Below are positions 16,525 through 23,442 of a DNA stretch of 64,000 bases, one piece after another. The first letter of the stretch is position 1, and every line of letters begins with the position of its first letter. Origin of the DNA: Marivita sp051859345 (lineage in GTDB: Bacteria > Pseudomonadota > Alphaproteobacteria > Rhodobacterales > Rhodobacteraceae); contig NZ_JBHYFV010000011.1 of the NCBI RefSeq assembly GCF_051859345.1, positions 53,593 to 117,592 on the forward strand, in the 5' to 3' direction. A program made the position numbers and the translations under genes. The notes below the pieces were generated by a model. The model was given only the letters and a program-made list of their open reading frames with translations, did no database searches and was not told the origin of the DNA.

Positions 16525-18525
16525 TTACTCAAACTCCATGATCACGTCATCCACGGCAAGACTGTCACCCGCCGCCGCGTTGATCTTGGACACGGTGCCT
16601 TTGCGTTCGGCGCGCAGGATGTTCTCCATCTTCATCGCCTCGACCGTGCAGAGCGCCTGTCCCTCCTGAACCTCGTCACCCTCTGTGACATTGACCTTCA
16701 CGATCAGCCCCGGCATCGGGCACAGCAGCAGTTTCGAGGTATCCGCCGCGACCTTTTCGGGCATCATGCGCGCAAGTTCCGCCTGACGCGGGGTGCGCAC
16801 ATGCACCTTGAGATCGGCACCGCGCGTCCGGATCCGGAACCCGCCCGACACTTTGCCGACCTTCATCACAAGCGGCGTGTCATCGACACTCATCCGGGCC
16901 AGCTGATCCCCCGGCGTCCAGTCACCGCTGATACGCAATTCGGTGTCATCGGCAAAGCGTACCGTCGATCCGTCATGGTCAGCGGCAATGGTCACGTCGA
17001 AACTCTCGCCTTGCAAGGTGACGTTCCAGTCTTCCCCGACACGGCGTTCGTGATTGTCGAGCGTGCCGGAAATGCGCGCGCGCCGGATCTCGGCCACCCG
17101 GTTCATCGCCGCACAGGCCGCCGCCACGCGTTTCAGCGCATCCTCATCCAGCGTCACACCTTCAAAGCCGTCGGGATATTCCTCGGCGATAAAGGCGGTG
17201 GTCATCTCCCCCGAGATGAACTTGGGATGATCCATCACCGCCGCCACAAACGGCAGGTTGTGGCCGATTCCCTCGACCTCGAAACTGTCCAGAGCGTTGC
17301 GCATCGTCTCGATCGCCTCGGCGCGGGTCGGTGCCCAGGTACACAGCTTGGCGATCATCGGGTCGTAATACATGGAGATCTCGCCGCCTTCGAACACGCC
17401 CGTGTCGTTGCGCACGATCCCGTCGCCAAGCGCCCCTTCTGCGGGCGGACGATAGCGCGTCAGACGGCCAATCGAGGGCAGGAACCCGCGATACGGGTCT
17501 TCGGCGTAAAGCCGGTTCTCGATGGCCCAGCCGTTGATCTTTACATCGTCCTGGGTGATCGACAGCGGCTCGCCGTTGGCCACGCGGATCATCTGTTCGA
17601 CCAGATCGACTCCGGTGATCAGTTCGGTCACGGGATGTTCCACCTGCAAGCGGGTGTTCATCTCAAGGAAATAGAAATTCCGGTCGCCATCGACGATGAA
17701 TTCCACCGTGCCCGCACTGGCATAGCCAACCGCCTTGGCCAGCGCGACCGACTGTTCGCCCATCGCCTTGCGGGTCGCCTCGTCCAGAAACGGCGACGGC
17801 GCTTCTTCGACAACCTTCTGGTTGCGGCGCTGGATGCTGCATTCGCGTTCGTTCAGGTAAATCCCGTTGCCATGTCCATCACACAGCACCTGAATTTCGA
17901 TGTGCCGCGGTTGCGTGACGAATTTCTCGATGAAAATGCGATCATCGCCAAAGCTGTTGGCCGCCTCGTTCTTGGATGACTGGAACCCCTCGCGGGCTTC
18001 CTCGTCGTCCCAGGCGATCCGCATGCCTTTGCCACCACCACCGGCGCTGGCCTTGATCATCACCGGATACCCAACCTCGTTCGAGATTTTTACCGCCTCG
18101 TCCGCATCCGCGATCAGGCCCATATAGCCCGGCACGGTGTTCACCCCAGCCTCCTGCGCGATCTTCTTCGAGGTGATCTTGTCGCCCATCGCCTCGATCG
18201 CCTTGACCGGCGGTCCGACAAACGCCACACCTTCGGCCTCCAACGCCTGTGCAAACTTGGGGTTTTCCGACAGGAACCCATAGCCCGGATGCACCGCCTG
18301 CGCGCCCGACTTGCGGATCGCCTCCATCACCTTGTCGATAACGATATAGGACTGGTTAGCGGGCGGCGGGCCGATATGCACCGCCTCGTCGGCCATCTCG
18401 ACATGCAGCGCGTGTTTGTCCGCGTCCGAATAGATCGCCACCGTCTTGATGCCCATCTTGCGGGCCGTCTTGATCACCCGGCAGGCGATCTCGCCCCGGT
18501 TGGCAATCAGGATCTTGTCGAACAT
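16525..18525 (-). CDS. pccA: propionyl-CoA carboxylase alpha subunit (biotin carboxylase/BCCP)
   Basis: A 666-residue subunit that carboxylates its own biotin with ATP and bicarbonate. In order: biotin carboxylase N-domain (MFDKILIANRGEIACRV), ATP-grasp (KASAGGGGKGMRI; later EMNTRLQVEHPVTE), biotin carboxylase C-domain, the PCC-specific BT linker, and a biotinyl domain with EAMKMENIL (biotin Lys632). With PccB it turns propionyl-CoA into (S)-methylmalonyl-CoA. It lies on the same strand as pccB, but four small genes and two terminator-like hairpins stand between, so it probably has its own promoter. It is convergent with the DUF4174 gene. Confidence 0.96.
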   Translation of the reverse strand: MFDKILIANRGEIACRVIKTARKMGIKTVAIYSDADKHALHVEMADEAVHIGPPPANQSYIVIDKVMEAIRKSGAQAVHPGYGFLSENPKFAQALEAEGVAFVGPPVKAIEAMGDKITSKKIAQEAGVNTVPGYMGLIADADEAVKISNEVGYPVMIKASAGGGGKGMRIAWDDEEAREGFQSSKNEAANSFGDDRIFIEKFVTQPRHIEIQVLCDGHGNGIYLNERECSIQRRNQKVVEEAPSPFLDEATRKAMGEQSVALAKAVGYASAGTVEFIVDGDRNFYFLEMNTRLQVEHPVTELITGVDLVEQMIRVANGEPLSITQDDVKINGWAIENRLYAEDPYRGFLPSIGRLTRYRPPAEGALGDGIVRNDTGVFEGGEISMYYDPMIAKLCTWAPTRAEAIETMRNALDSFEVEGIGHNLPFVAAVMDHPKFISGEMTTAFIAEEYPDGFEGVTLDEDALKRVAAACAAMNRVAEIRRARISGTLDNHERRVGEDWNVTLQGESFDVTIAADHDGSTVRFADDTELRISGDWTPGDQLARMSVDDTPLVMKVGKVSGGFRIRTRGADLKVHVRTPRQAELARMMPEKVAADTSKLLLCPMPGLIVKVNVTEGDEVQEGQALCTVEAMKMENILRAERKGTVSKINAAAGDSLAVDDVIMEFE

Positions 18526-18584
18526 GTCTGTCCCTTTCGTTTCGTCTTTTCTTGGCCAAAGGCACAGGCCCCGGCAGATGGCAT

Positions 18585-18617
18585 GAAAAAACCGCCAGAG
18601 CGCGGGGCCCTGGCGGT
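18585..18617 (-). terminator. rho-independent terminator after lipoprotein gene
   Basis: On the minus strand CCGCCAG...CTGGCGG forms a GC-rich stem followed by a run of six T. It lies about 40 bases after the small lipoprotein gene stop (18658) and before pccA. Confidence 0.8.
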
Positions 18618-18657
18618 CGAAAACCGTGAGTGGAAAAATGAGGGGCGGGTCGCCGCG

Positions 18658-18873
18658 TCAGCAGCGTTCCGGATAGGTCTGGCAATAGGCGACATTGGCC
18701 GCGCCGCCGACTGCGGCCCCGGTAAGCGGGTCGCCCCCGGTTGCAACGGCTGTGCCTGCGCCGGTTGCGCCGCCCAGCAATGCCTGTTCGCCCAAGGTTT
18801 CACCGCAGGCCGCGAGTCCGAGCAGAGCCACGAGCGCCGCTGCAACGGAGGGTTTGATCTTGTGGATGTGCAT
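18658..18873 (-). CDS. small lipoprotein with glycine-rich tail
   Basis: A 71-residue protein with signal sequence and lipobox (VALLGLAAC, Cys at about 23). The mature part is Gly/Ala-rich (LLGGATGAGTAVATGGDPLTGAAVGGAANVAYC), like the glycine-zipper segments of small outer-membrane lipoproteins, and ends in QTYPERC. An inner- or outer-membrane anchored structural role is likely. AGGAG is upstream, and a terminator follows at 18585-18617, so it is a stand-alone gene. Confidence 0.8.
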   Translation of the reverse strand: MHIHKIKPSVAAALVALLGLAACGETLGEQALLGGATGAGTAVATGGDPLTGAAVGGAANVAYCQTYPERC

Positions 18874-19210
18874 GTGTCTGCTCCTTTGAAAAGACTAGCC
18901 TCTGAAGGAGTAACACCCAGGATCCCGCTAAGGTTCCAGCATTGTTTGGAAAACGGGTCGGTTTGGGCAATTCCTTGCCTCACCCTGTAACACTTTGATC
19001 CGGAAAAGAAAAAGTCGGGCGCTTGGCATGGGGTATGACCAAGACGCCCGACAGGGGAAGGGTAACGGTGAACAAATGACGTGATCTGCCAACGCCATGC
19101 CACTAGGAACACGTCCACACTGCCACAATCGCCTGACGCGTCAATCATCGCGTTGACACAACCCAAGGTATCGGCCTTTCCCCGCCCAAAATCACCCTGC
19201 GTAAGCGGCA
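18874..19210. other. non-coding spacer
   Basis: This 337-base gap holds the promoter and ribosome-binding region of the lipoprotein gene at its left end and the terminator at 19004-19052. The remainder (19053-19210) shows no convincing coding frame or RNA structure by eye. Confidence 0.6.
19004..19052 (-). terminator. rho-independent terminator
   Basis: A 13-pair stem (GTCGGGCG CTTGG with CCAAG A CGCCCGAC, one bulged A) is followed on the minus strand by TTTTTCTTTT. It would end transcription from the conserved unknown gene at 19211-19570, about 160 bases after its stop. Confidence 0.8.
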
Positions 19211-19570
19211 TCATGCCCATTCCCCGTCGTCAAATGCCTCGGGAAAGGCCGCGCGCGCTGCGGTCTCGTTGATGATCAGCAGCGACTCATAGCTTTCGGG
19301 ATCGAACGGGTCGTCATAAGGCAACACTTCGCGCCCGAACAGCCAGCTGAGTCGCCCCGCATCCAGATTGCCCCGCTCGAACGGTTCATCGCCGAACTGC
19401 CGCCAGAGGGCCGCCATGAACGCCACATCGGCCCGCTTGTCGGGCGGTCGGCGGTCACGGTAGCGGTCGCGCCGGATCAGCGGGGTCACACCCTTGGGGT
19501 TCGGCCTGCGGATGACAAACTGGAAATCGGTGCCGGGAAGCCGCCCCGGAAAGCCGCGATGCTTCAGCAT
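19211..19570 (-). CDS. conserved hypothetical protein
   Basis: A 119-residue soluble protein rich in charged residues: Arg-rich N-terminal half (FQFVIRRPNPKGVTPLIRRDRYRDRRPP) and acidic C-terminal half (LPYDDPFDPESYESLLIINETAARAAFPEAFDDGEWA). There is no signal peptide or membrane segment. I recognise no domain; the gene is a frequent companion of the pcc region in Rhodobacterales. It ends 158 bases before a strong terminator. Confidence 0.65.
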   Translation of the reverse strand: MLKHRGFPGRLPGTDFQFVIRRPNPKGVTPLIRRDRYRDRRPPDKRADVAFMAALWRQFGDEPFERGNLDAGRLSWLFGREVLPYDDPFDPESYESLLIINETAARAAFPEAFDDGEWA

Positions 19571-19595
19571 GGGACACCCCCGCGAAGCAATCGGG

Positions 19596-19629
19596 AAAAG
19601 GGGGCGGGCGCCTCGGCCCGCCCCGTTTT
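19596..19629. terminator. bidirectional terminator-like hairpin
   Basis: GGGGCGGGC and GCCCGCCCC flank a six-base loop. AAAA lies on the left and GTTTTA on the right, so it can act on either strand. On the minus strand it directly follows the small lipoprotein gene at 19634-19780. Confidence 0.75.
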
Positions 19630-19633
19630 AGGT

Positions 19634-19780
19634 TTACTTGTACTTGCCTGTATAAGCGGGTTCGTGGCTGATCGGCTCTGGGTCGATAACCACAAACTCT
19701 TCTTCAGCCTGCTTTTGTGCACACGCCGAAAGCGCTGCAAAAAGACCGACTGCGGCAAGAAGCCTGATGCTCTTGGACAT
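19634..19780 (-). CDS. very small lipoprotein (48 residues)
   Basis: A short gene read from the minus strand: MSKSIRLLAAVGLFAALSAC followed by AQKQAEEEFVVIDPEPISHE and PAYTGKYK. It has a signal sequence with lipobox ALSAC (Cys20), so the mature lipid-anchored peptide is only about 29 residues. AGGAG lies six bases before the ATG, and a hairpin terminator follows the stop by five bases, which together support expression. No enzymatic function is expected. Confidence 0.75.
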   Translation of the reverse strand: MSKSIRLLAAVGLFAALSACAQKQAEEEFVVIDPEPISHEPAYTGKYK

Positions 19781-19994
19781 CTTGTTCTCCTGTCAGGTTC
19801 TAAGGACCCAACAAGACCTTCTGGTCCTGCCTGTCCCCGGTTCGAGGTAATGACTGCTTGGGTGCAGTCGGCCCGAGAATACCCTGAAAAGGCGCTGGAA
19901 AGATATCCACAGGCCGAGACATCCCGCCCCTGTGACGCAAAAGACTCAACCCCCGCAGGGCGTACCCAAGAGGTCGCAACATGTTGTGGACGCA

Positions 19995-20402
19995 TTAGAA
20001 AAACTCCAAGATGCAGGTCTCGCCTTCGATGCGATAGGCCTCAAAAAACTGCACGACATCAGCGTTTGCCACCCCGAATTCGGTTTCGGTCTGGCCAAGG
20101 GAAATCACGATCTGGCTGGGCTGAGGCCCGGTATTCGCCACCCGCGGAATCGCGAAGGTTTCACACAGATGATGCATGTCGATCTCCACGTCTTCGTATT
20201 CCCGCCCCTCCTGCCCGATCTCGGGCGCGACGAACCGGAACCGGTAGACCAGCCCGCTGCCCGGCCTGTCCCACAGCATTTCCTGAAACGTCACCGGTTG
20301 GCCGGAGGGTACGGAAAGCAGGTCATCAGAGGCGAACACAGATGTCCCGAAAAACGCAAGCGCGCTCACCGTCAGACCCTGCCAAGCTCCACCCCTCGCC
20401 AC
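19995..20402 (-). CDS. exported DUF6497-like protein, GTG start
   Basis: A 135-residue protein with a signal-like N-terminus (LTVSALAFFGTSVFA) and a compact domain containing PVTFQEMLWDRPGSGLVYRFRFVAPEIG and two cysteines (HHLCETFAIP; GETCILEFF) that may pair in the periplasm. The frame is open further upstream but has no ATG there. The GTG at 20402 follows GGAGGAGG by about seven bases and gives a proper signal peptide. Function is unknown. It lies downstream of pccB, separated by a palindromic element. Confidence 0.7.
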   Translation of the reverse strand: MARGGAWQGLTVSALAFFGTSVFASDDLLSVPSGQPVTFQEMLWDRPGSGLVYRFRFVAPEIGQEGREYEDVEIDMHHLCETFAIPRVANTGPQPSQIVISLGQTETEFGVANADVVQFFEAYRIEGETCILEFF

Positions 20403-20418
20403 TGATGACCTCCTCCCG

Positions 20419-20446
20419 TAGGGTGCGTGCTCGCACGCACCTTTTT
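20419..20446. repeat. GTAGGGTGCGTGC hairpin
   Basis: GGTGCGTGC-TC-GCACGCACC is a perfect 9-bp palindrome within GTAGGGTG..., followed by TTTTT on the plus strand only. On the minus strand, where pccB is transcribed, no uridine run follows. It resembles the hairpin at 6933-6959 and is probably a dispersed intergenic palindrome. Confidence 0.65.
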
Positions 20447-20451
20447 CCCGA

Positions 20452-21984
20452 TTAAAGCGGGATATTGTCGTGCTTCTTCCACGGCATTTCTTGCTTCTTC
20501 GACCGAAGCGCCGCAAAGGCCCGCGCCACCCGTTTGCGAGTTGAACGCGGCTGTATCACCTCGTCGATGAACCCACGCTCGGCGGCGACAAACGGATTGG
20601 CAAAGCGGTCTTCGTATTCCGCCGCATGGGCCGCGATCTTGGCCGCATCACCCAGATCGGCGCGGTGGATGATCTCGGTTGCGCCCTTGGCACCCATCAC
20701 GGCGATCTGCGCTGTCGGCCAGGCATAGTTCATGTCGGCCCGAAGATGTTTGGACGCCATCACGTCATAGGCTCCGCCATAGGCCTTGCGGGTGATGACC
20801 GTCACCTTCGGCACCGTCGCCTCGCCATAGGCGAACAGCAGTTTTGCACCATGCTTGATGACGCCGTTATATTCCTGGCTGGTCCCCGGCAGGAAACCCG
20901 GCACATCCACCAGCGTCAGGATCGGGATGCCAAAGCAGTCGCAGAACCGCACGAACCGCGCCGCCTTGCGCGACGAATCGATGTCCAGAACCCCCGCCAG
21001 AACCATCGGCTGGTTGGCGACCACACCCACGGTCTGCCCCTCCATGCGGATAAAGCCGGTGATGATGTTCTTGGCAAAATCTTCCTGAATCTCGTAGAAA
21101 TCCGCCTCGTCCGAGATCTTGTGGATCAGTTCCTTCATGTCATAGGGCGTGTTGGCGTTTTCCGGCACCAGCGTATCAAGCGAGGTTTCCAGCCGGTCCA
21201 CATCATCGAAAAAGGGGCGCACCGGCGGCTTTTCGCGGTTGTTGAGCGGCAGGAAATCCACCAGACGCCGCACTTCGGCCAGTGCCTCGACATCGTTCTC
21301 GAACGCGCCATCCGCAACAGACGATTTGCGGGTGTGGGTTGTGGCCCCGCCCAGTTCCTCGGCTGTCACCTGTTCGTTGGTCACGGTCTTGACCACATCG
21401 GGGCCGGTGACGAACATGTAAGACGTGTCTTTCACCATGAAAATGAAATCGGTCATCGCAGGGCTGTAGACCGCCCCACCGGCGCATGGCCCCATGATGA
21501 CACTGATCTGCGGCACCACACCTGATGCCATGATGTTACGCTGGAACACCTCGCCATAGCCGGCAAGGCTGTCGACGCCTTCCTGAATCCGCGCACCACC
21601 GGAATCGTTGATCCCGATGACCGGCGCACCATTCTGCATCGCCATATCCATGATCTTGCAGATCTTCATCGCGTGGGTGGCGCTGACCGATCCACCCAGA
21701 ACGGTAAAGTCCTGCGAGAACACATAGACCATACGCCCGTTGACAGTACCCCAGCCGGTGACAACCCCGTCCCCTGCGGGTTTGTTGCCCTGCATCCCGA
21801 AATCGGTGCAGCGATGGGTGACGAACATGTCGTATTCTTCAAAGCTGTCCTCATCCAGCAGCAGTTCCACCCGCTCGCGCGCAGACAGCTTGCCGCGCGC
21901 ATGCTGCGCGTCGATGCGTTTCTGCCCACCACCCAGACGGGCATCGGCGCGGCGGGTCTCCAACTCTTGCAGAATATCTTTCAT
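20452..21984 (-). CDS. pccB: propionyl-CoA carboxylase beta subunit (carboxyltransferase)
   Basis: A 510-residue acyl-CoA carboxyltransferase that moves the carboxyl group from PccA biotin to propionyl-CoA. It starts MKDILQELETRRADARLGGGQKRIDAQHARGKLSARERV, typical of PccB. It shows both halves of the fold: the N-terminal oxyanion glycines in NDSGGARIQEG and GPCAGGAVYSPA, and the C-terminal VDVPGFLPGTSQEYNGVIKHGAKLL and ITRKAYGGAYDVMASKHL. Its promoter faces the MFS gene and contains two TTTGCAAA-type boxes. Confidence 0.97.
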   Translation of the reverse strand: MKDILQELETRRADARLGGGQKRIDAQHARGKLSARERVELLLDEDSFEEYDMFVTHRCTDFGMQGNKPAGDGVVTGWGTVNGRMVYVFSQDFTVLGGSVSATHAMKICKIMDMAMQNGAPVIGINDSGGARIQEGVDSLAGYGEVFQRNIMASGVVPQISVIMGPCAGGAVYSPAMTDFIFMVKDTSYMFVTGPDVVKTVTNEQVTAEELGGATTHTRKSSVADGAFENDVEALAEVRRLVDFLPLNNREKPPVRPFFDDVDRLETSLDTLVPENANTPYDMKELIHKISDEADFYEIQEDFAKNIITGFIRMEGQTVGVVANQPMVLAGVLDIDSSRKAARFVRFCDCFGIPILTLVDVPGFLPGTSQEYNGVIKHGAKLLFAYGEATVPKVTVITRKAYGGAYDVMASKHLRADMNYAWPTAQIAVMGAKGATEIIHRADLGDAAKIAAHAAEYEDRFANPFVAAERGFIDEVIQPRSTRKRVARAFAALRSKKQEMPWKKHDNIPL

Positions 21985-22049
21985 GGACCGTCCCTTTTTC
22001 GCTTTGCGGGGAACATACTGCAGTGCGGCACCACCTCAAGTGTTAAAGA

Positions 22050-22062
22050 GCAAATTTGCAAA
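22050..22062. promoter_or_regulatory. PccR-type box 1 in pccB promoter
   Basis: GCAAATTTGCAAA: a palindromic GCAAATTTGC core overlapping TTTGCAAA, the motif bound by ScfR-family regulators (PccR, RamB/PrpR relatives). It is 66 bases upstream of the pccB start and about 100 bases upstream of the MFS start. Confidence 0.75.
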
Positions 22063-22089
22063 CTATGGAAATAGAGCGAGTTGCAATAT

Positions 22090-22102
22090 GCAAATTTGCA
22101 AA
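22090..22102. promoter_or_regulatory. PccR-type box 2 in pccB/MFS promoter
   Basis: An identical GCAAATTTGCAAA exactly 40 bases from box 1, about four helical turns, so two bound dimers would lie on the same DNA face. A further partial repeat (TTGCAATATGCAAAT) adjoins it. Confidence 0.75.
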
Positions 22103-22160
22103 TTGTATCGTTACGCCTGTTCATATGGACATTCCCGTATCCCGCGCGTAGCGATAGGTG

Positions 22161-23390
22161 ATGAGTTACGCCTCCAAGGTTCGATTTCTCGACCGATCCA
22201 CACCGCCGCATATTGTCACACTGATCCTGCTCGCAGGGCTTTCGGCGTTGGTAATGAACATCTTCCTGCCGTCCCTGCCCAACATGACGGCCTATTTCCA
22301 GACCGAATACTGGCTGATGCAACTGTCCGTCGCGGTCTATCTGGCGGTGAACGCGGTTCTGCAACTGGTGATCGGCCCGATCTCGGACAAGATGGGCCGC
22401 CGCCCGGTGATCCTCTGGGGGATCGGCGGGTTTTGCGTGGCCACTTTGGGCTGCATTTACGCGCCCGACATCTACACGTTCCTCGCCTTCCGCATGGCGC
22501 AGGCAGTGATCGTGACCGCAATGGTGCTGTCGCGCGCGGTGGTGCGCGATTGCGTGCCGCAGGATCAGGCGGCGTCGATGATCGGCTATGTCACCATGGG
22601 CATGGCCGTGGTGCCAATGATCGGTCCGGCCTTTGGCGGCGTGCTGGACCAGATGTTCGGCTGGCAGGCCAATTTCTGGCTGCTGCTTCTGCTTGGCCTT
22701 GGCCTGTTCTGGCTGACATGGAGCGACCTGGGCGAAACGGCCGCGGTGAGCGGACTGACCCTGCGCCAGCAATTCGCGCAATATCCCGAGCTTTTCTCCA
22801 GCCCGCGGTTCTGGGGCTATGCCGTGGCCGCAGCCATGTCTTCGGGCGCGTTTTTCGCCTACCTGGGCGGCGCGCCGTATGTCGGCACCGAGGTGTTCGG
22901 CATGTCACCCGCGGTTCTGGGCTTTTTCTTTGGCGCACCCGCCATCGGCTATTTTCTGGGTAACTTCGTGTCGGGTCGCTATTCGGCCCGGATCGGGGTG
23001 AACCGCATGGTTCTGGTGGGAACGGTCATCAACTGCACGGGTATCCTGCTGTCCATGCTGGTCTTCTGGCTGGGCCTTGGGACCGAATGGACGTTTTTCG
23101 GCTTCATGACCTTTGTCGGCCTTGGCAACGGCATGACCATCCCCAATGCCACAGCCGGCATGCTGTCGGTCCGCCCACATCTTGCAGGTACGGCATCGGG
23201 CCTTGGCGGTTCGATCATGCTGGGAGGCGGCGCGGGTCTTTCGGCGCTTGCCGGCGCATTGCTGGTGCCCGGCACCGGGCCGTGGCCGTTGCTCTGGATC
23301 ATGCTGGCCACCGCGATCTGTGCGGTTGTCGCGATCCAGATGGTGATCTGGCGATCGGCACAGCTTGCAGGGCTGGACAGCGCGGGGTGA
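22161..23390 (+). CDS. MFS transporter, Bcr/CflA (drug resistance) subfamily
   Basis: A 409-residue inner-membrane transporter with twelve predicted helices. It shows the MFS loop motif IGPISDKMGRRPVILWG after helix 2 and RAVVRDCVPQDQAASMIGYV typical of the Bcr/CflA efflux group. ATG 22161 is used; a GTG three bases upstream is an alternative. It is divergent from pccB and shares the spacer with two PccR-type boxes, and pccR follows 52 bases downstream. Export of a propionate-related or unrelated small molecule is possible; sequence alone does not name the substrate. Confidence 0.9.
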   Translation: MSYASKVRFLDRSTPPHIVTLILLAGLSALVMNIFLPSLPNMTAYFQTEYWLMQLSVAVYLAVNAVLQLVIGPISDKMGRRPVILWGIGGFCVATLGCIYAPDIYTFLAFRMAQAVIVTAMVLSRAVVRDCVPQDQAASMIGYVTMGMAVVPMIGPAFGGVLDQMFGWQANFWLLLLLGLGLFWLTWSDLGETAAVSGLTLRQQFAQYPELFSSPRFWGYAVAAAMSSGAFFAYLGGAPYVGTEVFGMSPAVLGFFFGAPAIGYFLGNFVSGRYSARIGVNRMVLVGTVINCTGILLSMLVFWLGLGTEWTFFGFMTFVGLGNGMTIPNATAGMLSVRPHLAGTASGLGGSIMLGGGAGLSALAGALLVPGTGPWPLLWIMLATAICAVVAIQMVIWRSAQLAGLDSAG

Positions 23391-23391
23391 A

Positions 23392-23429
23392 TTTGCAAAC
23401 TCGGACGTGACAGGCTGCAAAGCTGCAAA
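23392..23429 (+). promoter_or_regulatory. PccR-type boxes upstream of pccR
   Basis: TTTGCAAA (23392-23399) begins right after the MFS stop, followed by a tandem CTGCAAAG/CTGCAAAC (23415-23430). All lie within 55 bases of the pccR start, so autoregulation is likely. Confidence 0.65.
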
Positions 23430-23442
23430 CACCGAGGATGCC

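Noticed and set aside
16468..17979. A 503-codon plus-strand frame opposite pccA
   Set aside because: It is antisense to a complete biotin carboxylase; the composition is typical of shadow frames.
18507..19220. A 237-codon minus-strand frame spanning the lipoprotein gene and spacer
   Set aside because: It runs through a terminator hairpin and overlaps the lipoprotein gene in another frame; no signal or domain is visible.
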